Positions 11,640 to 22,199 of a stretch of 64,000 nt of DNA are shown in pieces. Source of the DNA: Lonicera japonica (Eukaryota > Streptophyta > Magnoliopsida > Dipsacales > Caprifoliaceae); NCBI GenBank assembly GCA_021464415.1, contig CM038468.1, positions 27,330,969 to 27,394,968 on the forward strand, written 5' to 3'. The notes beneath the pieces are model-generated. The model was not told the DNA's origin. It saw nothing but the letters and a program-made list of their open reading frames with translations, and did not search any database. Both the position numbers and the translations under genes were made by a program. Positions within the stretch are counted from its first letter, which is position 1; every line of letters starts with the position of its first letter.

Positions 11640-12974
11640 CTAGTTACCAATCTTCAATTTCTGATGGTTTAGATGAGACGGGTCTTGTACCTTTCCTGCT
11701 TTGATAAGGTCTTGAATCGTGTGCCGAAGAGCTTTACAATCGTTTGTTGTGTGACCTATACCTTGGTGGTATTCATATCTTTCATTAAGATTCCAATTAG
11801 AGGGGATTGGATTTGGTATAGGTCGTGGGTTTAATGGATAGATCATCCCTTCATCCTTCAGCTGCTTGTATACCTTGCTTAACGGCCCTGGTAGTTGTGA
11901 AAAATCCCTTTTTGCAAATCTGACTCGGTTAAATCCCCTGTTGTTGGAGCATTTATATCTTGGAGCATGTTTCATGGCACAAGAACTGATAGGAATGAAT
12001 AAATGAATTTTCGAGTCTTGTGGAATTTGGACTGAGGACAAATTGAACATGGATGAGCCTGACGTATGTGGGTGCACGATCGAAGAGGAGATTTTGAGTG
12101 GGTTAGTGAAATTCTCTGGTGTTGACTTCGGATTGTTATTGGCTTCTTGGAAAATATATTTTGGATTTGATGAATTGGTTGAGATAGATTCAGAGTCATT
12201 CATTTGTTCTTGGCTTGACGAGTAGCTTGATGGTGTAGGTGATGTAGGTTCGATGCGTAGGTATGGATCAGGCTGATCGGTGTTTGAGATATACCCCATT
12301 TCTTCAAATTGATCCTTTTGTTTAAAGACCACCTTTTCTAAGCGAAAGATTTCCTCATGTAGTTTTACTGTCTCTTTAGCAAAATAATCCCTCTGAATTT
12401 CCATAGCACCCTTCTCCTTTCTCAGTTGCTCAATAACCTGGTCTTGATTCTTTCGTTCTGATTTCGGTAAAGGTCTCTCAAGTTCTTCTTTGGTAGCCCT
12501 GTTTAACTGTTCAGCCATGCATCTCTTAACCAACTTGTCTAATATGGCACGAGTGTTTTGATTGTCAGCTGAGAGCATGCTTAAACTTTGGTTCAGGTTC
12601 ATCAGCATACGGTACATATCCTCAGGGTTGGGTACTGGAACGTTTCCCTTTCCACTCGTGCTGGCTAGGTTCGGGTCAGTATTCAGAGGCAGAGTGTGAT
12701 GGACCGGTTGACCCCCCATAGTCTTATTCTGAGGTACCCCCTGGGTCGGGTAAAAAGGACCGGGTGGCGGATCCACTGCACTATTGAATTGGTTGTTCGC
12801 ATTCTTGTTCGGTGTGTTCTGATCCATGTTTTCGGAGGAGTCTGGTCTGACGAGTCGCCCGGTACTATCTCTTCCAGCCCACACAGAGGCCAGGATGGAA
12901 TGAATATCTGATGCCGAAAAAAGGACAAATTCGATCGCGCGCATTCTCCTCGAAAAATAATAACAATATATCAT
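11640..12974 (-). CDS. Tat-type gag, internally shortened
   Basis: The 444-codon frame on the element's sense strand is open throughout. Its C-terminal part is a typical Tat/Ogre gag end: LPGPLSKVYKQLKDEG, then NPRPIPNPIP, then YHQGIGHTTNDC, a CCHC-like knuckle whose first Cys is replaced by Tyr, followed by LRHTIQDLIKAG. The N-terminal part is Pro/Asn-rich with a coiled-coil segment around residues 150-215 (LEKVVFKQKDQFEE nearby). The central capsid-like retrotransposon gag domain expected between them is not visible, so the protein looks like an N-terminus joined to a C-terminus. A likelier start than the first Met is the one preceding DQNTPNK, because the upstream part is poor in family similarity. 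No pol follows. Confidence 0.75.
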   Translation of the reverse strand: MIYCYYFSRRMRAIEFVLFSASDIHSILASVWAGRDSTGRLVRPDSSENMDQNTPNKNANNQFNSAVDPPPGPFYPTQGVPQNKTMGGQPVHHTLPLNTDPNLASTSGKGNVPVPNPEDMYRMLMNLNQSLSMLSADNQNTRAILDKLVKRCMAEQLNRATKEELERPLPKSERKNQDQVIEQLRKEKGAMEIQRDYFAKETVKLHEEIFRLEKVVFKQKDQFEEMGYISNTDQPDPYLRIEPTSPTPSSYSSSQEQMNDSESISTNSSNPKYIFQEANNNPKSTPENFTNPLKISSSIVHPHTSGSSMFNLSSVQIPQDSKIHLFIPISSCAMKHAPRYKCSNNRGFNRVRFAKRDFSQLPGPLSKVYKQLKDEGMIYPLNPRPIPNPIPSNWNLNERYEYHQGIGHTTNDCKALRHTIQDLIKAGKVQDPSHLNHQKLKIGN

Positions 12975-13840
12975 TTAGAAATTGCCGGACCTTATCCAAA
13001 AATACATTGATCGGGACGACGCGAAACACACAAAAAGTTTTCTTTAGGTGAGATCGAAAACAGACCAACAGCGACAACTTGAGAGCCCCGTATAAAGGTA
13101 GGGTAGGAACAGAATTCCATGGGTTCCCTGACCGTCTATAGTTTTGGAAAATCATTTCGAAAAGAGTTTTCAGAAAAATCTTTTGAAAACACGGGAAGTT
13201 CTCTCCTCATGAGTTGCTTTATTCTTAGAATCAGGGCCTTCGCTCACTAGATTCTCACGATTGTCGATCATTAAAACAATGCAGAAAATCTTTGTGTTCT
13301 AAGATGACTCCCCTATATGCAAGCGTGGTTTAATGGGGTAAGGTTTAAGGCTCCCTCCTATTTGGCAGGTCTTACGATATACCTCAAGAGCGCAGGTACG
13401 TGTAAGGACCTTTTGATATACATCCCAGGTACGTGAGTGCTCTCGTCACTCGATATACCTCGGTAAGTACTTGGCCAAGGAGAGTGGTCCCAGGCGCTTT
13501 TGGCTAGTGCAGACCCGCAAGTCCGCGGCATAGTCATGACTCTGGTCCCGAGGTTAATAAGGTAAATTCACACTCGCAAAAATGCATGATAAGGCGTGAG
13601 TGCGTGCGAAATAACAATATGGCGGTTCATTATTGATCAATGCTTTTAGGGTTTGTTACAGTATTTTACACAATTTTAATTATGAAAAATATTTTCCACA
13701 CATAATTAGCAAATAAAGGCATCAGGGTATCCACCTAAGTCGCTTTTATGTTATCCTAAAACTAGGGCTTGCAATCCTATACCTAATTAATAATATAAAT
13801 TAAATATATGATCCATTACATAAGAGCTTAGTTCTCGACA
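12975..13840 (-). other. Untranslated leader of the Tat-like element
   Basis: The region lies between the primer-binding site and gag. It contains short repeats of GATATACCTC and AGGTACGTG near 13,375-13,470 and no open frame of note. It is the expected 5' leader of the minus-strand genomic RNA. Confidence 0.55.
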
Positions 13841-13860
13841 GTCCCCAGCAGAGTCACTAC
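13841..13860 (-). promoter_or_regulatory. Primer-binding site of the Tat-like element
   Basis: On the minus strand, immediately after the LTR, the sequence is GTAGTGACTCTGCTGGGGAC. It closely matches the GGCGACTCTGCTGGGGA site used by Tat/Ogre elements, which I recall as pairing with tRNA-Arg. This fixes the orientation of the element. Two bases at the start differ from the usual form. Confidence 0.8.
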
Positions 13861-15095
13861 TGTGAGAATCCGGATCCATGACCCGCCCTTCTCAATTTCT
13901 TTCGTTTTGAATAAGTGAAAACTTGTTTTGTAGAGTCGCCAGTTTGTTTTACAAGAAAACAAACAAAAGATTGTACGAAGGATAATTCGAAAACGAACTA
14001 TCTTGCATACGTTTGACACCAGAGATTTATTTTGAAAATTTACTTTGCTAGGGTTCAGGAACTACGTTACGAATTGGGAAGGTGTTAGGCACCCAATTCG
14101 CCCTTTCGATCTCTTAATGGATCATGTATTTAATTCCTGTTTTAAATATCTTGCAAGTAGTTTGAATTGTTTTCAGAATAGTCCTTTCCGGATAAATTTA
14201 GTTTAAAATTGTATTTTGAAATCAGACTCGAGCTTTGCGAGCGCCTATGTATTCATTCGTAGAATGAAATCAGAGTCTCGGAGTTCAGTTTGTTAGGAAA
14301 CTATTTTTTTATTTTTTGTTTTGTTTTGAAAATGCGTCAAAACAGGTTTTTAGTTTTTCTTGTAAAACTTAGAAAAAACTAGTTTTGAAAGTAGTGGACT
14401 TCTTTGCAAGTTATCTAACTTTCAGTATTAAAAAAATGATATTAAAATGCAGTATTGAAATTAAGGAGAGTTGTAGAAAGACGTACCTGATGCGCTTGAA
14501 GAAGAAAGACTACTTGCCTTGATTGCCTTGCTTGCTTCCTTTTCTCTCTAGAACTTTCTTTCTCTAGATTTTCTCTCTTTAAAACCTTCTCTCACTAACT
14601 CTCTCTCTCTCTAGAAATTCTCTAAAAGAAAAGAATCTCTAATAATTTTGACAGAATTTCACCTTACTAAAAATACTAGTGAGTGTTTATGATCTCAAAT
14701 GAGACCCCAAGGGTCCTATTTATAGCAAAATTTTCGCCAAAAACGCTTTAAAAGAAGCCAGTCGCAGGGTGTGTGGCTAGGGTGTGCGGTTGGTACGTGC
14801 GGCTGGAGCGTGCGGTTGGGGGCTGCGGCTAAGAGCCAACTGTACGGTTGGCAGCCGGCCGTACGGTTGGTATGTGCGGTTGGCTGCCCCGCACCCCGGG
14901 ACCTAACCGGGCAGGTCGATCCCCGTCCTAGTAAGCGGAGAGGCAACAATGGTCGGGATAGACTCCTAACAGGTCCGAAATTGAAGTCTTTCCTATCAGT
15001 CTTCTATATGCATGATGACTCGAGACTAAATGTAGTATGCCCTTTTTATGAGAAAACCAGTATTCACACGAGAGTCGTGGATTGGGGTGTTCACA
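13861..15095 (-). repeat. 5' LTR of the Tat-like element
   Basis: This 1,235-bp LTR starts TGTGAGAATCC and ends GTGTTCACA on the plus strand. Read on the minus strand, a GC-rich array at about 14,757-14,890 (for example CCAACTGTACGGTTGG at 14,836-14,851) is followed by CTATAAATAG at 14,716-14,725, the probable TATA box for genomic RNA. CT-rich runs at 14,540-14,630 fall in the transcribed part. Target duplication AAATG follows at 15,096-15,100. Confidence 0.9.
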
Positions 15096-15100
15096 AAATG

Positions 15101-15529
15101 TAAAAAGTTGGATTGATTATTCTAATAGCTAGAGATGTTTTGGGTTTTCTAAAAAAATGAAATAAAAATGTGGGTTTGGCTTATTTTGGATTTTTAGCTA
15201 AAAGCGGAGTGATATGAGACACATTCTTGTGGGTTTTATGTGATAGTAATTGTGAAAATTTGATGGTGTGCAAAAGGGTAATGTTCCAGCTTATGTATTT
15301 ATTTATTTAGAGTACTGTTTTTAGGGCAAAGATAATCGAGCCTTCTGAATCTTTAATATGAAATTGAGATGTTCATATCTTGAATTTACTCTTGTTGATT
15401 GCTAGTTCAATTTTGTTGATGAAGATAGAGAGGATAATTTATAGAAAAAATTATGCAAAGAGAGAGACTTATTGAGGATGTTTTGTTGATCATGAAGGGA
15501 ACTTAGCGATTCTCCTTTGAGAGAGAAAC
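15101..15529. other. Middle piece of the host inverted-repeat transposon
   Basis: This 0.4 kb segment is stranded between two LTR elements, each with its own target duplication (AAATG at 15,096-15,100, GAAAC at 15,525-15,529). No gene is recognised. By position it is the internal region of the old DNA transposon. Confidence 0.5.
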
Positions 15530-17192
15530 TGATGCCGAAGGAATATCGCGTTATGTTAGCCCAAGTGCAGGCACGTTAAGTTGTAATATAGTCTCGGAAT
15601 TCCGAGTGTTGAACCACATGGATAGTTGAAAATGAGTGGAATGGACTACAGATTTTACGATTTTTTGGAGTTTTAAGTTGGATTAGTTGTGAAACAATGG
15701 AAATGTAAAACGGTTATGAAAATTAATAAGAAAGCACTAAGGTATCAGGAAGCTAGTTGCGATTTAAGAAACGGTGATCACTAGCTCATACAAAGACTTC
15801 AACACAAGGTTTCTTAAGATATGGGGAATGTTGGTGTATCTCTCAATAGGAAAGAGTGCGATGATAGGCGACTCATTCCCGGATCGAAGCTATATCAAGA
15901 AAGAGACAAACAACATTCCACCAAAGACGAAGCCCTCATTCCTACCTCTTAGCTAGGGGTGTGATGTAAGGCAACCCATTCCCGATGAAACTAATCCGAT
16001 ATAGATATGACAAACTCATCATAAAAAGATTTAACATAAAACAAGTGTATGAAAAATCTCATGATTTAAAGAATGAAAATTAGAAAGTGAATTTAACAAT
16101 GAAACAGAATGAAGTTTATGAGATAAATTCGTCAACTCATCATTTATCACTTAGGATAGAAAATAAAGAGTCAAGTATCACATATAGTGTAAGAGGCACT
16201 CAATATATCAATAAATGAATCAAAGATAAGCTAAACAAATTTATAACCCATCTATGGAGTTTTAAGAACTATTCATAATTTCTACGAAGAGAAAAAAGCT
16301 CCACGGGTGGGGAAAAGAGACTACAAGCTTTTTAGAACCGTATAAATATGTTGTATGTTCATTAAAAACCAAGAACTAAATATACAAGGCATATAAAGTC
16401 TTAACTTAAAATGAAAATACCTAGAAAGCTTAAAAGAATGGAAGATATGATGAAGAAAAGGATTCACAAATATTTATCATACTTTAAACATGGATTGAGC
16501 CATTAATCACCGAAAATTATATTGCAATTCACCTCCGTAACCTTATTAAAAGACTTCTCCATAATAGATGCAAAAACAAATATTATAGTTGAAGAAATCA
16601 TTCTTACAAATTAAACACATACAAGAGAAAAATGAAGAACAATACTCAAAGTGCTCTCCCTTCTCTCTAGAACTTCTTTGTGTGTAGAACTAGATAATCC
16701 CTATCTACCCCTTTCCTTGGCCTAAAACTAGCCACAAAAGTCTAAGAAATAATAAAATAAACAAGGAAAAATATCTAGAGACAATAATCCCTCAAAACGG
16801 GCTGAAAGGAGCAGGTAGTTGGTGCACTCGCCAGACCATGATCGATCATGGCTTTGCCCATGATCGATCATGGAAATGTTTTGCCAGAAAATTTGAAGCC
16901 ATGATCGATCAAGGCTTTGCCCATAATCGATCATGGGCCAGGGACTTATAAACTCAGCACTTTTGCAAGCCTCCAAGCTTGCTCTTGATCAATCCATGCG
17001 ATGCTATTGTATCACAATCCTACAAACACATGGAATACTATATATTATACACCAACTTGGGCCACGTTAGATACAAAACTCGCTAAGGCTCTAATCTCGA
17101 GATAAGGAGAATTATTAGGAAGAATTAATGCAACAAACGCGTCAAGCGACTCCGGGAAGGTGCTTAAACATGATAATATTTTGCGTTTATTA
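15530..17192 (-). repeat. 3' LTR of the Athila derivative
   Basis: On the plus strand it begins TGATGCCGAAGG and ends GCGTTTATTA (expected CA mutated to TA). Four copies of the GATCGATC palindrome lie at about 16,836-16,936 in two pairs, two of them decayed by one base. Small open frames inside are not genes. Confidence 0.88.
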
Positions 17193-18418
17193 ACTCCCAT
17201 CAACTTATGTCATGCTAGTCCATTAGCAAGACAAAAATTATAATAATAACAAAAGCACTACGCTATACAAAAAGTTGTTAATTTCTAAGTTCCCTTAGAA
17301 GACGAGTTGCATCTCGTGATGGTTTTCAGGAATGATACCTACAAACATTAGAAGTTTGATCATGATGAACAATGAGAATGAAGATTTAAAGTTTCAATTT
17401 GTAAAGCAAAATGCATTACTATCAAATCTCTAGAATGATGGACGTCAGAATCCTCATCTAATTCGTCTATCTCCTTTAGAACACAATCCCATATTTCCCA
17501 ATGCTAACATACTAGACTTCGATTCAAACAATTTCAATATAAACACAAAGAGTTATAATCATTCAAGAAGGAAGAGAGAACTTTTTCAAAAATAAAAGTT
17601 CCAATATTTGTCGATTCTAAGTACTTTCTTTATCTTTAACTTGGAAATTCTGCTAAATTAGATCAGGGCTGTTTTCATTTCTATGGGGGGCATTGGTTTC
17701 ACTTATGATATTTTTACATTATACTTCTCATTCATTGGAGCTTGAAGGAAGCTATTCACCCTTTCCCATATGGTAACTTTTACCCATCCATAATATTAGA
17801 CAAAAAGACTTAAGATTTAGTCAAGTGAAGCTTTAAGTCAATATTAAGATAAAAAGTCATCCAAGATTTCAAAGTGCCATGTTTTTGTCCTCTCATTAGA
17901 GGATCTTTTCGAAAGAGCTTCCATTATTTTTGGACAAAAATTTATCTTCTCTCAATAAAAATAAATCTAAGTGTTATTACCGAATTAGAAACAACCAAAG
18001 CAATCTAGCATATGGAACAGGGAATATAACCGGATATGAGTCTAAGTGAAGCAAGGAAATTTAGATTATCATTCAAATTCCTATCTAGATCAAAGAATTA
18101 AGGCCAAAAGCTAATGAAACAAAAGTCTTCATTTGAAAAATAATATCAATCATTCATTAATTTTCAAACTTCGCAAAATTTTTTTTGAACAAAAGCTCAA
18201 AACACATATGGAAATACACAATTGAAACACATACCCCCCCAACTTGAAGCAAACATTGTCCTCAATGTTAAGAGAACGGAAAAAATGTGGAGAGGTTTCA
18301 ATTGACCTTGATTTCCATGAGATGGGCCCTCTCCATCGAACTCGCAAAAATTAAATAAAAAGAGAGATACTTACATAATGGTTTTATACAAAACTCGTAA
18401 TCCTCCTTTTGTCGTATC
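17193..18418 (-). other. 3' untranslated interior of the Athila derivative
   Basis: It begins, on the minus strand, after a short leader with the motif TTGAGGACAATG and the purine run AAGTTGGGGGGG (about 18,230-18,245), then matches the 3' region of the full-length Athila. It ends in the terminal polypurine tract AAGTTGATGGGAGT (about 17,193-17,206). No coding frame is present. Confidence 0.75.
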
Positions 18419-18440
18419 CCCGACAACGGCGCCAAAAACT
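18419..18440 (-). promoter_or_regulatory. Primer-binding site of the Athila derivative
   Basis: The reverse complement reads TTTTTGGCGCCGTTGTCGGG directly after the LTR. This matches the Athila-type site TGGCGCCGTTGCCGGGGA (attributed to tRNA-Asp) with one change. Confidence 0.85.
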
Positions 18441-20107
18441 TGATGCCAAAGGAATATCGCGTTGTGTTAGCTCAAGTGTAGGCACGTCAAGTTGTAATAT
18501 AGTCTCGAAAGTTCGAGTGTCGAACCACGGGGATAATTGAAAAGGAATGGAATGGATTACAGATTTTACGAGTTTTCTGGAATTGTAAGTTGGATTGGTT
18601 GTGAAATAATATAAATATAAAACAGTTGTGAAAATTAATAAGAAAACACTAAGGTATTAGGAAGTTAGTTACGATTTAAGAAACGATGATCACTACCTCA
18701 TACAAAGACTTCAACACAAGGTTTCTCGAGATATGGGGAATGTTGGTGTATCTCTCAATAGCAAAGGGTGTGACGCTAGGCGACTCATTCCCGGATCGAA
18801 GCTATATTGGGAAAGAGACAAACAACATTCCACCAAAAACGAAGCCATCATTCCTACCTCTTAGCTACGGGTGTGAAGTAAGGCAATCCATTCTCGATGA
18901 AGCTAATCCGAGATAGATATAACAAACTCATCATAAAAAGATTTAACATAAAGCAAGTGTATGAAATCTAATGATTTAAAGAATGAAAATTAGAAAGTGA
19001 ATCCTAATAATGAAACGGAATGAAGTTTATGAGATAAATTCGTCAACTCATCATTTATCACTTAGGATAGAAATTAAAGAGTCTAAGTATCACATATAGT
19101 GTAAGAGGCACTCAATATATCAATAAATGAATCAAAGATAAGCTAAACAAATTTATAACCCATTTATGGAGTTTTAAGAACTATTCATAAGTTCTACGAA
19201 GAGGAAAAAGCTCCATGGATGGGGGAAAGAGACTACAAGCTTTCTAGAACCATATAAATATGTTGTATGTTCATTAACAACAAAGAACTAAATATACAAG
19301 GCATATAAAGTCTTAACTTAATATGAAAATACCTAAAAAGCTTGAAAGAATGGAAGATATGATGAAGAAAAGGATTCACAAATATTTATCATACTTTAAA
19401 CATATATTGAGCCATTAATCACCGAAAATTATATCGCAATTCACATTCGTAACCTTAGTAAAAGACTACTCCATAATAGATACAAAAAAAATATTGTAGA
19501 TGAAGAAATCATTCTTACAAATTAAACACTTACAAGAGAAAAATGAAGAACAATACTCAAAGAGCTCTCCCTTCTCTCTAGAACTTGGTTGTGTGTAAAA
19601 ATAGATAATCCCTATCTACCCCTTTCCTTGGCCTAAAACTAGCCACAAAAGTCTAAGAAATAATAAAATAAACAAGGAAAAATATCTAGAGACAATAATC
19701 CCCCGAAACAGGTTGAAAGGAGTAGGTAGTTGGTGCACTCGCCAGACCATGATCGATCATGGCTTTGCCCATGATCGATCATGGATGTGTTCTGCCAAAA
19801 AATTTGGAAAGCCATGATCGATCATGGCTTTGTCCATGATCGATCATGGGTGGTTGGGACTTATTCACTCAGCACTTTTGCAAGCCTCCAAGCTTGCTCT
19901 TGATCAATCAATGCAATGCCATTGTATCCCAATCCTACAAACACATGGAATACTACAAAATATACACCAACTTAGGCCACGTTTGATACAAAACTCGCTA
20001 AGGCACTAATCTCGAGATAAGGGGAATTATTAGGCAAAATTAATGCGACAAACGCATTAAGCGACTTCGGAAAGGAGCTTAAACATGACAATATTATGCG
20101 TTTATCA
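18441..20107 (-). repeat. 5' LTR of the Athila derivative
   Basis: It runs from TGATGCCAAAGG to GCGTTTATCA on the plus strand. Four intact GATCGATC palindromes start (as CATG) at 19,748, 19,770, 19,813 and 19,835, so each pair is spaced 22 bp. The target duplication GAAAC follows. Confidence 0.88.
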
Positions 20108-20112
20108 GAAAC

Positions 20113-20757
20113 AGAAGGGGAATGATGATGGAACTCTGTGTTGTTGAGAGAGCGAACGAGAAACAAGAAATTGATAGAGAGAAACTGAGAGCGAGTTATG
20201 GAGGATTTGGTTTTTTTTCTTTAAGTAGTCGGCTTGTTTGGACAGGTGTATATATAAAGAGAGAAAATGAAGTTTGTATATATGTATGTATATAAAATTT
20301 AGGTATGTGTATATATATAGAGAAAACAATGAAAAATGTGTATATCTATAAATCTTTAAATCTGGGTATGCTTATGTATAGAGAGATAAAATGAAAACGT
20401 TGTTGACTTATACACTATTGCCTAATGGTTTGAATTATCTAGACAATATATTAAATAGATGATTGAGTATTTTGTGTTTGTTACTTTATCCCACCTTATT
20501 TTATGTTTGGTTTGTGAGGTTTTTTGGGATTTATGAATGGAGATGAAACAATTGTGTATTTTGTGTTTAGACAGAAACAACTGTTGAATTTTGTACTTAA
20601 AGATAAGAAATAAAATTAAGGTTAAAGTCAGAGTAACAATAAAAAAAATTTAGAAAATTTCTCATTAAGGTTAGGATTATAAATTGAGTTCCCCCAAAGG
20701 CAAATTAGTCATTTTGCACCAAAATTTAACGAAATACTAACTCCGTTAAACGTTAGG
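20113..20757. mobile_element. Right inner arm of the host inverted-repeat transposon
   Basis: The reverse complement of about 20,510-20,757 aligns with the left arm at about 2,330-2,560. The remaining part (20,113-20,500) has TATA-type microsatellites and no gene. The arm is interrupted at 20,757 by the next LTR element and resumes after the duplicated TTAGG at 30,459. Confidence 0.6.
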
Positions 20758-20979
20758 TGATAAACGCGCAATTTTGTAGTCGCTAACGCCATTTTGATTG
20801 TAATTATCGCGTTTATCTTAACCTAGATTAATTAAATTAACCCACTTTTGCACACACACTCAAAATATCAAGAATTGCTTTAACATGGCTCAAAGTAGCC
20901 TTTTCTAGTGTCTTGATTGTACCTTCAGGCTATGGAAGTAAGTTGGGAAGCTTTGGGAAGTGTTCAAAGAAGATAGGAG
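20758..20979 (+). repeat. Truncated 5' LTR of the gutted Athila-like element
   Basis: This is the first 222 bp of the LTR, matching 22,058-22,183 followed by 28,309-28,400. It stops after GGAGCCAAAA, where the sequence jumps to the interior. It supplies the uninterrupted reference for the CACTA target site (GCTTTAACATGGCTC). Confidence 0.85.
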
Positions 20980-21352
20980 CCAAAATGAGGGTGGCAACGC
21001 GAAAGGGGCCGATAGTATGGAAAGAGGGGAAGAGGGTAATCAAGGAAGAGAAGAAGGGGAGCCATACTAAGAGGAAATTTCCTCTCAAGTTCGAAGGGAA
21101 AAGAGAAGAGGAACCGAAGGACCGATGCCGCTTGATATGGATGCCATTATGCAACGATTTGATCAAATGAGCACAATGGTGACGGATGGCTTCCAACTAA
21201 TGAGGGATGAGCAACAAGTAATTCTAGAATCTTAAGCCTGTCTTGAGGAACAACAAGCTCACCTCTAAGCCGAAATGAATGAAGGATTCGCCTACATGAG
21301 AAGTGAATTCGACTATTGGCGGCACTATTTTCCTCTTCCTCCCAATATGTGA
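20980..21352 (+). pseudogene. Remnant of the Athila extra ORF (3' end)
   Basis: The reading around 21,135-21,234 gives a coiled-coil stretch (DAIMQRFDQMSTMVTDGF) like the end of the extra ORF at 40,560-40,640 of the full-length element. A TAA follows at 21,232, and a further stop lies downstream before PLPPNM near 21,350. Only the C-terminal part survives. Confidence 0.55.
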
Positions 21353-22057
21353 GATACTCCTAGCTTTGAAAAACTCCATATTTATTTTTATTTTCTTTTT
21401 CGGTTATTGCATTATTTTAGCATAACTACTTGTGATGGCTTGAGCTTTAATTTTGTATGTTATGTTTGACTAATGCTAACCCGTTTTTCTTCGATTTTTG
21501 TATATATCGTAGCTTTGAAATTAATCCTAGCTTGGGACCGCTGCCCTCCATAGAGATGCAAACCACCTTGAGCTAATTTAGCAAAAAGTCCAAGTAAAAG
21601 ACAAAGAAAAGTGCTTAAAATTGACAAAGTTCTTGAGCTTTAGTTTTTGAAGGATTTCTCTCTTCCACTATTGATAAATAGAACTATTTGTGATTAAGAA
21701 TGATTGTGTCAAAGATCCATATGCATAGTGTGTTCAAATGGGAATGTGGAGCTAGTTTCTAAAGGAGATTGTAAGCAATGGAGATCGTTATTCAAATGCC
21801 TACATTCCGAAAATTGTAATAGTAATGCCAAAAACTTGAATCAATTTATGGAAATGCTTCAATTCTACTACTTAGAGTTCAAACTTCGGATGTTTGTGGG
21901 TATCATCACTGTAAAGCCTCATGAGACACAACTTGTCTTCTAGGGGAACTTAGGAGTTCAAAGGCTTAATGCATGTGCTAAATGCATTTTCGGATATTAT
22001 ACATAGCTATTTTTATTTTGCTTGCTAAGGGACTAGCAAGAGTTTAGTTGGGGGTGT
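21353..22057 (+). other. 3' untranslated region and polypurine tract of the gutted element
   Basis: This aligns with 41,640-42,148 of the full-length Athila, for example in the blocks around CCTCATGAGACACAACTTGTC and GACTAGCAAGAG. It ends in AGTTGGGGGTGT just before the LTR. A short frame at 21,704-21,943 has no recognisable domain and probably is not a gene. Confidence 0.65.
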
Positions 22058-22183
22058 TGATAAACGCGCAATTTTGTAGTCGCTAACGCCATTTTAATTG
22101 TAATTATCGCATTTATCTTAGCCTATATTAATTAAATTAACCCACTTTTGCACACACACTCAAAATATCAAGAATTGCTTTAA
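22058..22183 (+). repeat. 3' LTR of the gutted element, part before the CACTA insertion
   Basis: It starts TGATAAACGCGC and ends with the target triplet TAA at 22,181-22,183, directly followed by CACTATG. Confidence 0.85.
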
Positions 22184-22199
22184 CACTATGCCAGGAAGC

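Larger units (their letters stand above)
2908..15095 (-). mobile_element. Non-autonomous Tat-like Ty3/gypsy LTR retrotransposon with antisense cargo
   Basis: The element runs TGTGAG...TTCACA and is flanked by a perfect 5-bp target duplication, AAATG, at 2,903-2,907 and 15,096-15,100. The primer-binding site abuts the right-hand LTR in reverse complement, so the element reads on the minus strand: its 5' LTR is 13,861-15,095 and its 3' LTR 2,908-4,065. Inside, in element order, are a leader, a shortened gag, a DUF7745-like gene and a PMD gene (both on the opposite strand), and a tandem repeat next to the 3' LTR. No protease, reverse transcriptase or integrase is present, so it must be mobilised in trans. 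The Tat/Ogre group is inferred from the primer site and the gag C-terminus, and that group is known for extra ORFs and hypervariable 3' regions. Confidence 0.88.
15530..20107 (-). mobile_element. Coding-free Athila derivative
   Basis: Two LTRs of about 1.66 kb flank a 1,248-bp interior, and the whole is bounded by a perfect target duplication, GAAAC, at 15,525-15,529 and 20,108-20,112. The primer-binding site and polypurine tract show it reads on the minus strand. The interior keeps the site for the primer, about 150 bp of leader, and then jumps straight to the 3' untranslated region homologous to 41,040-42,148 of the full-length Athila. All of gag, pol and the extra ORF are missing. The LTR pair differs clearly more than the pair of the full-length copy, so this insertion is older. 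Confidence 0.9.
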
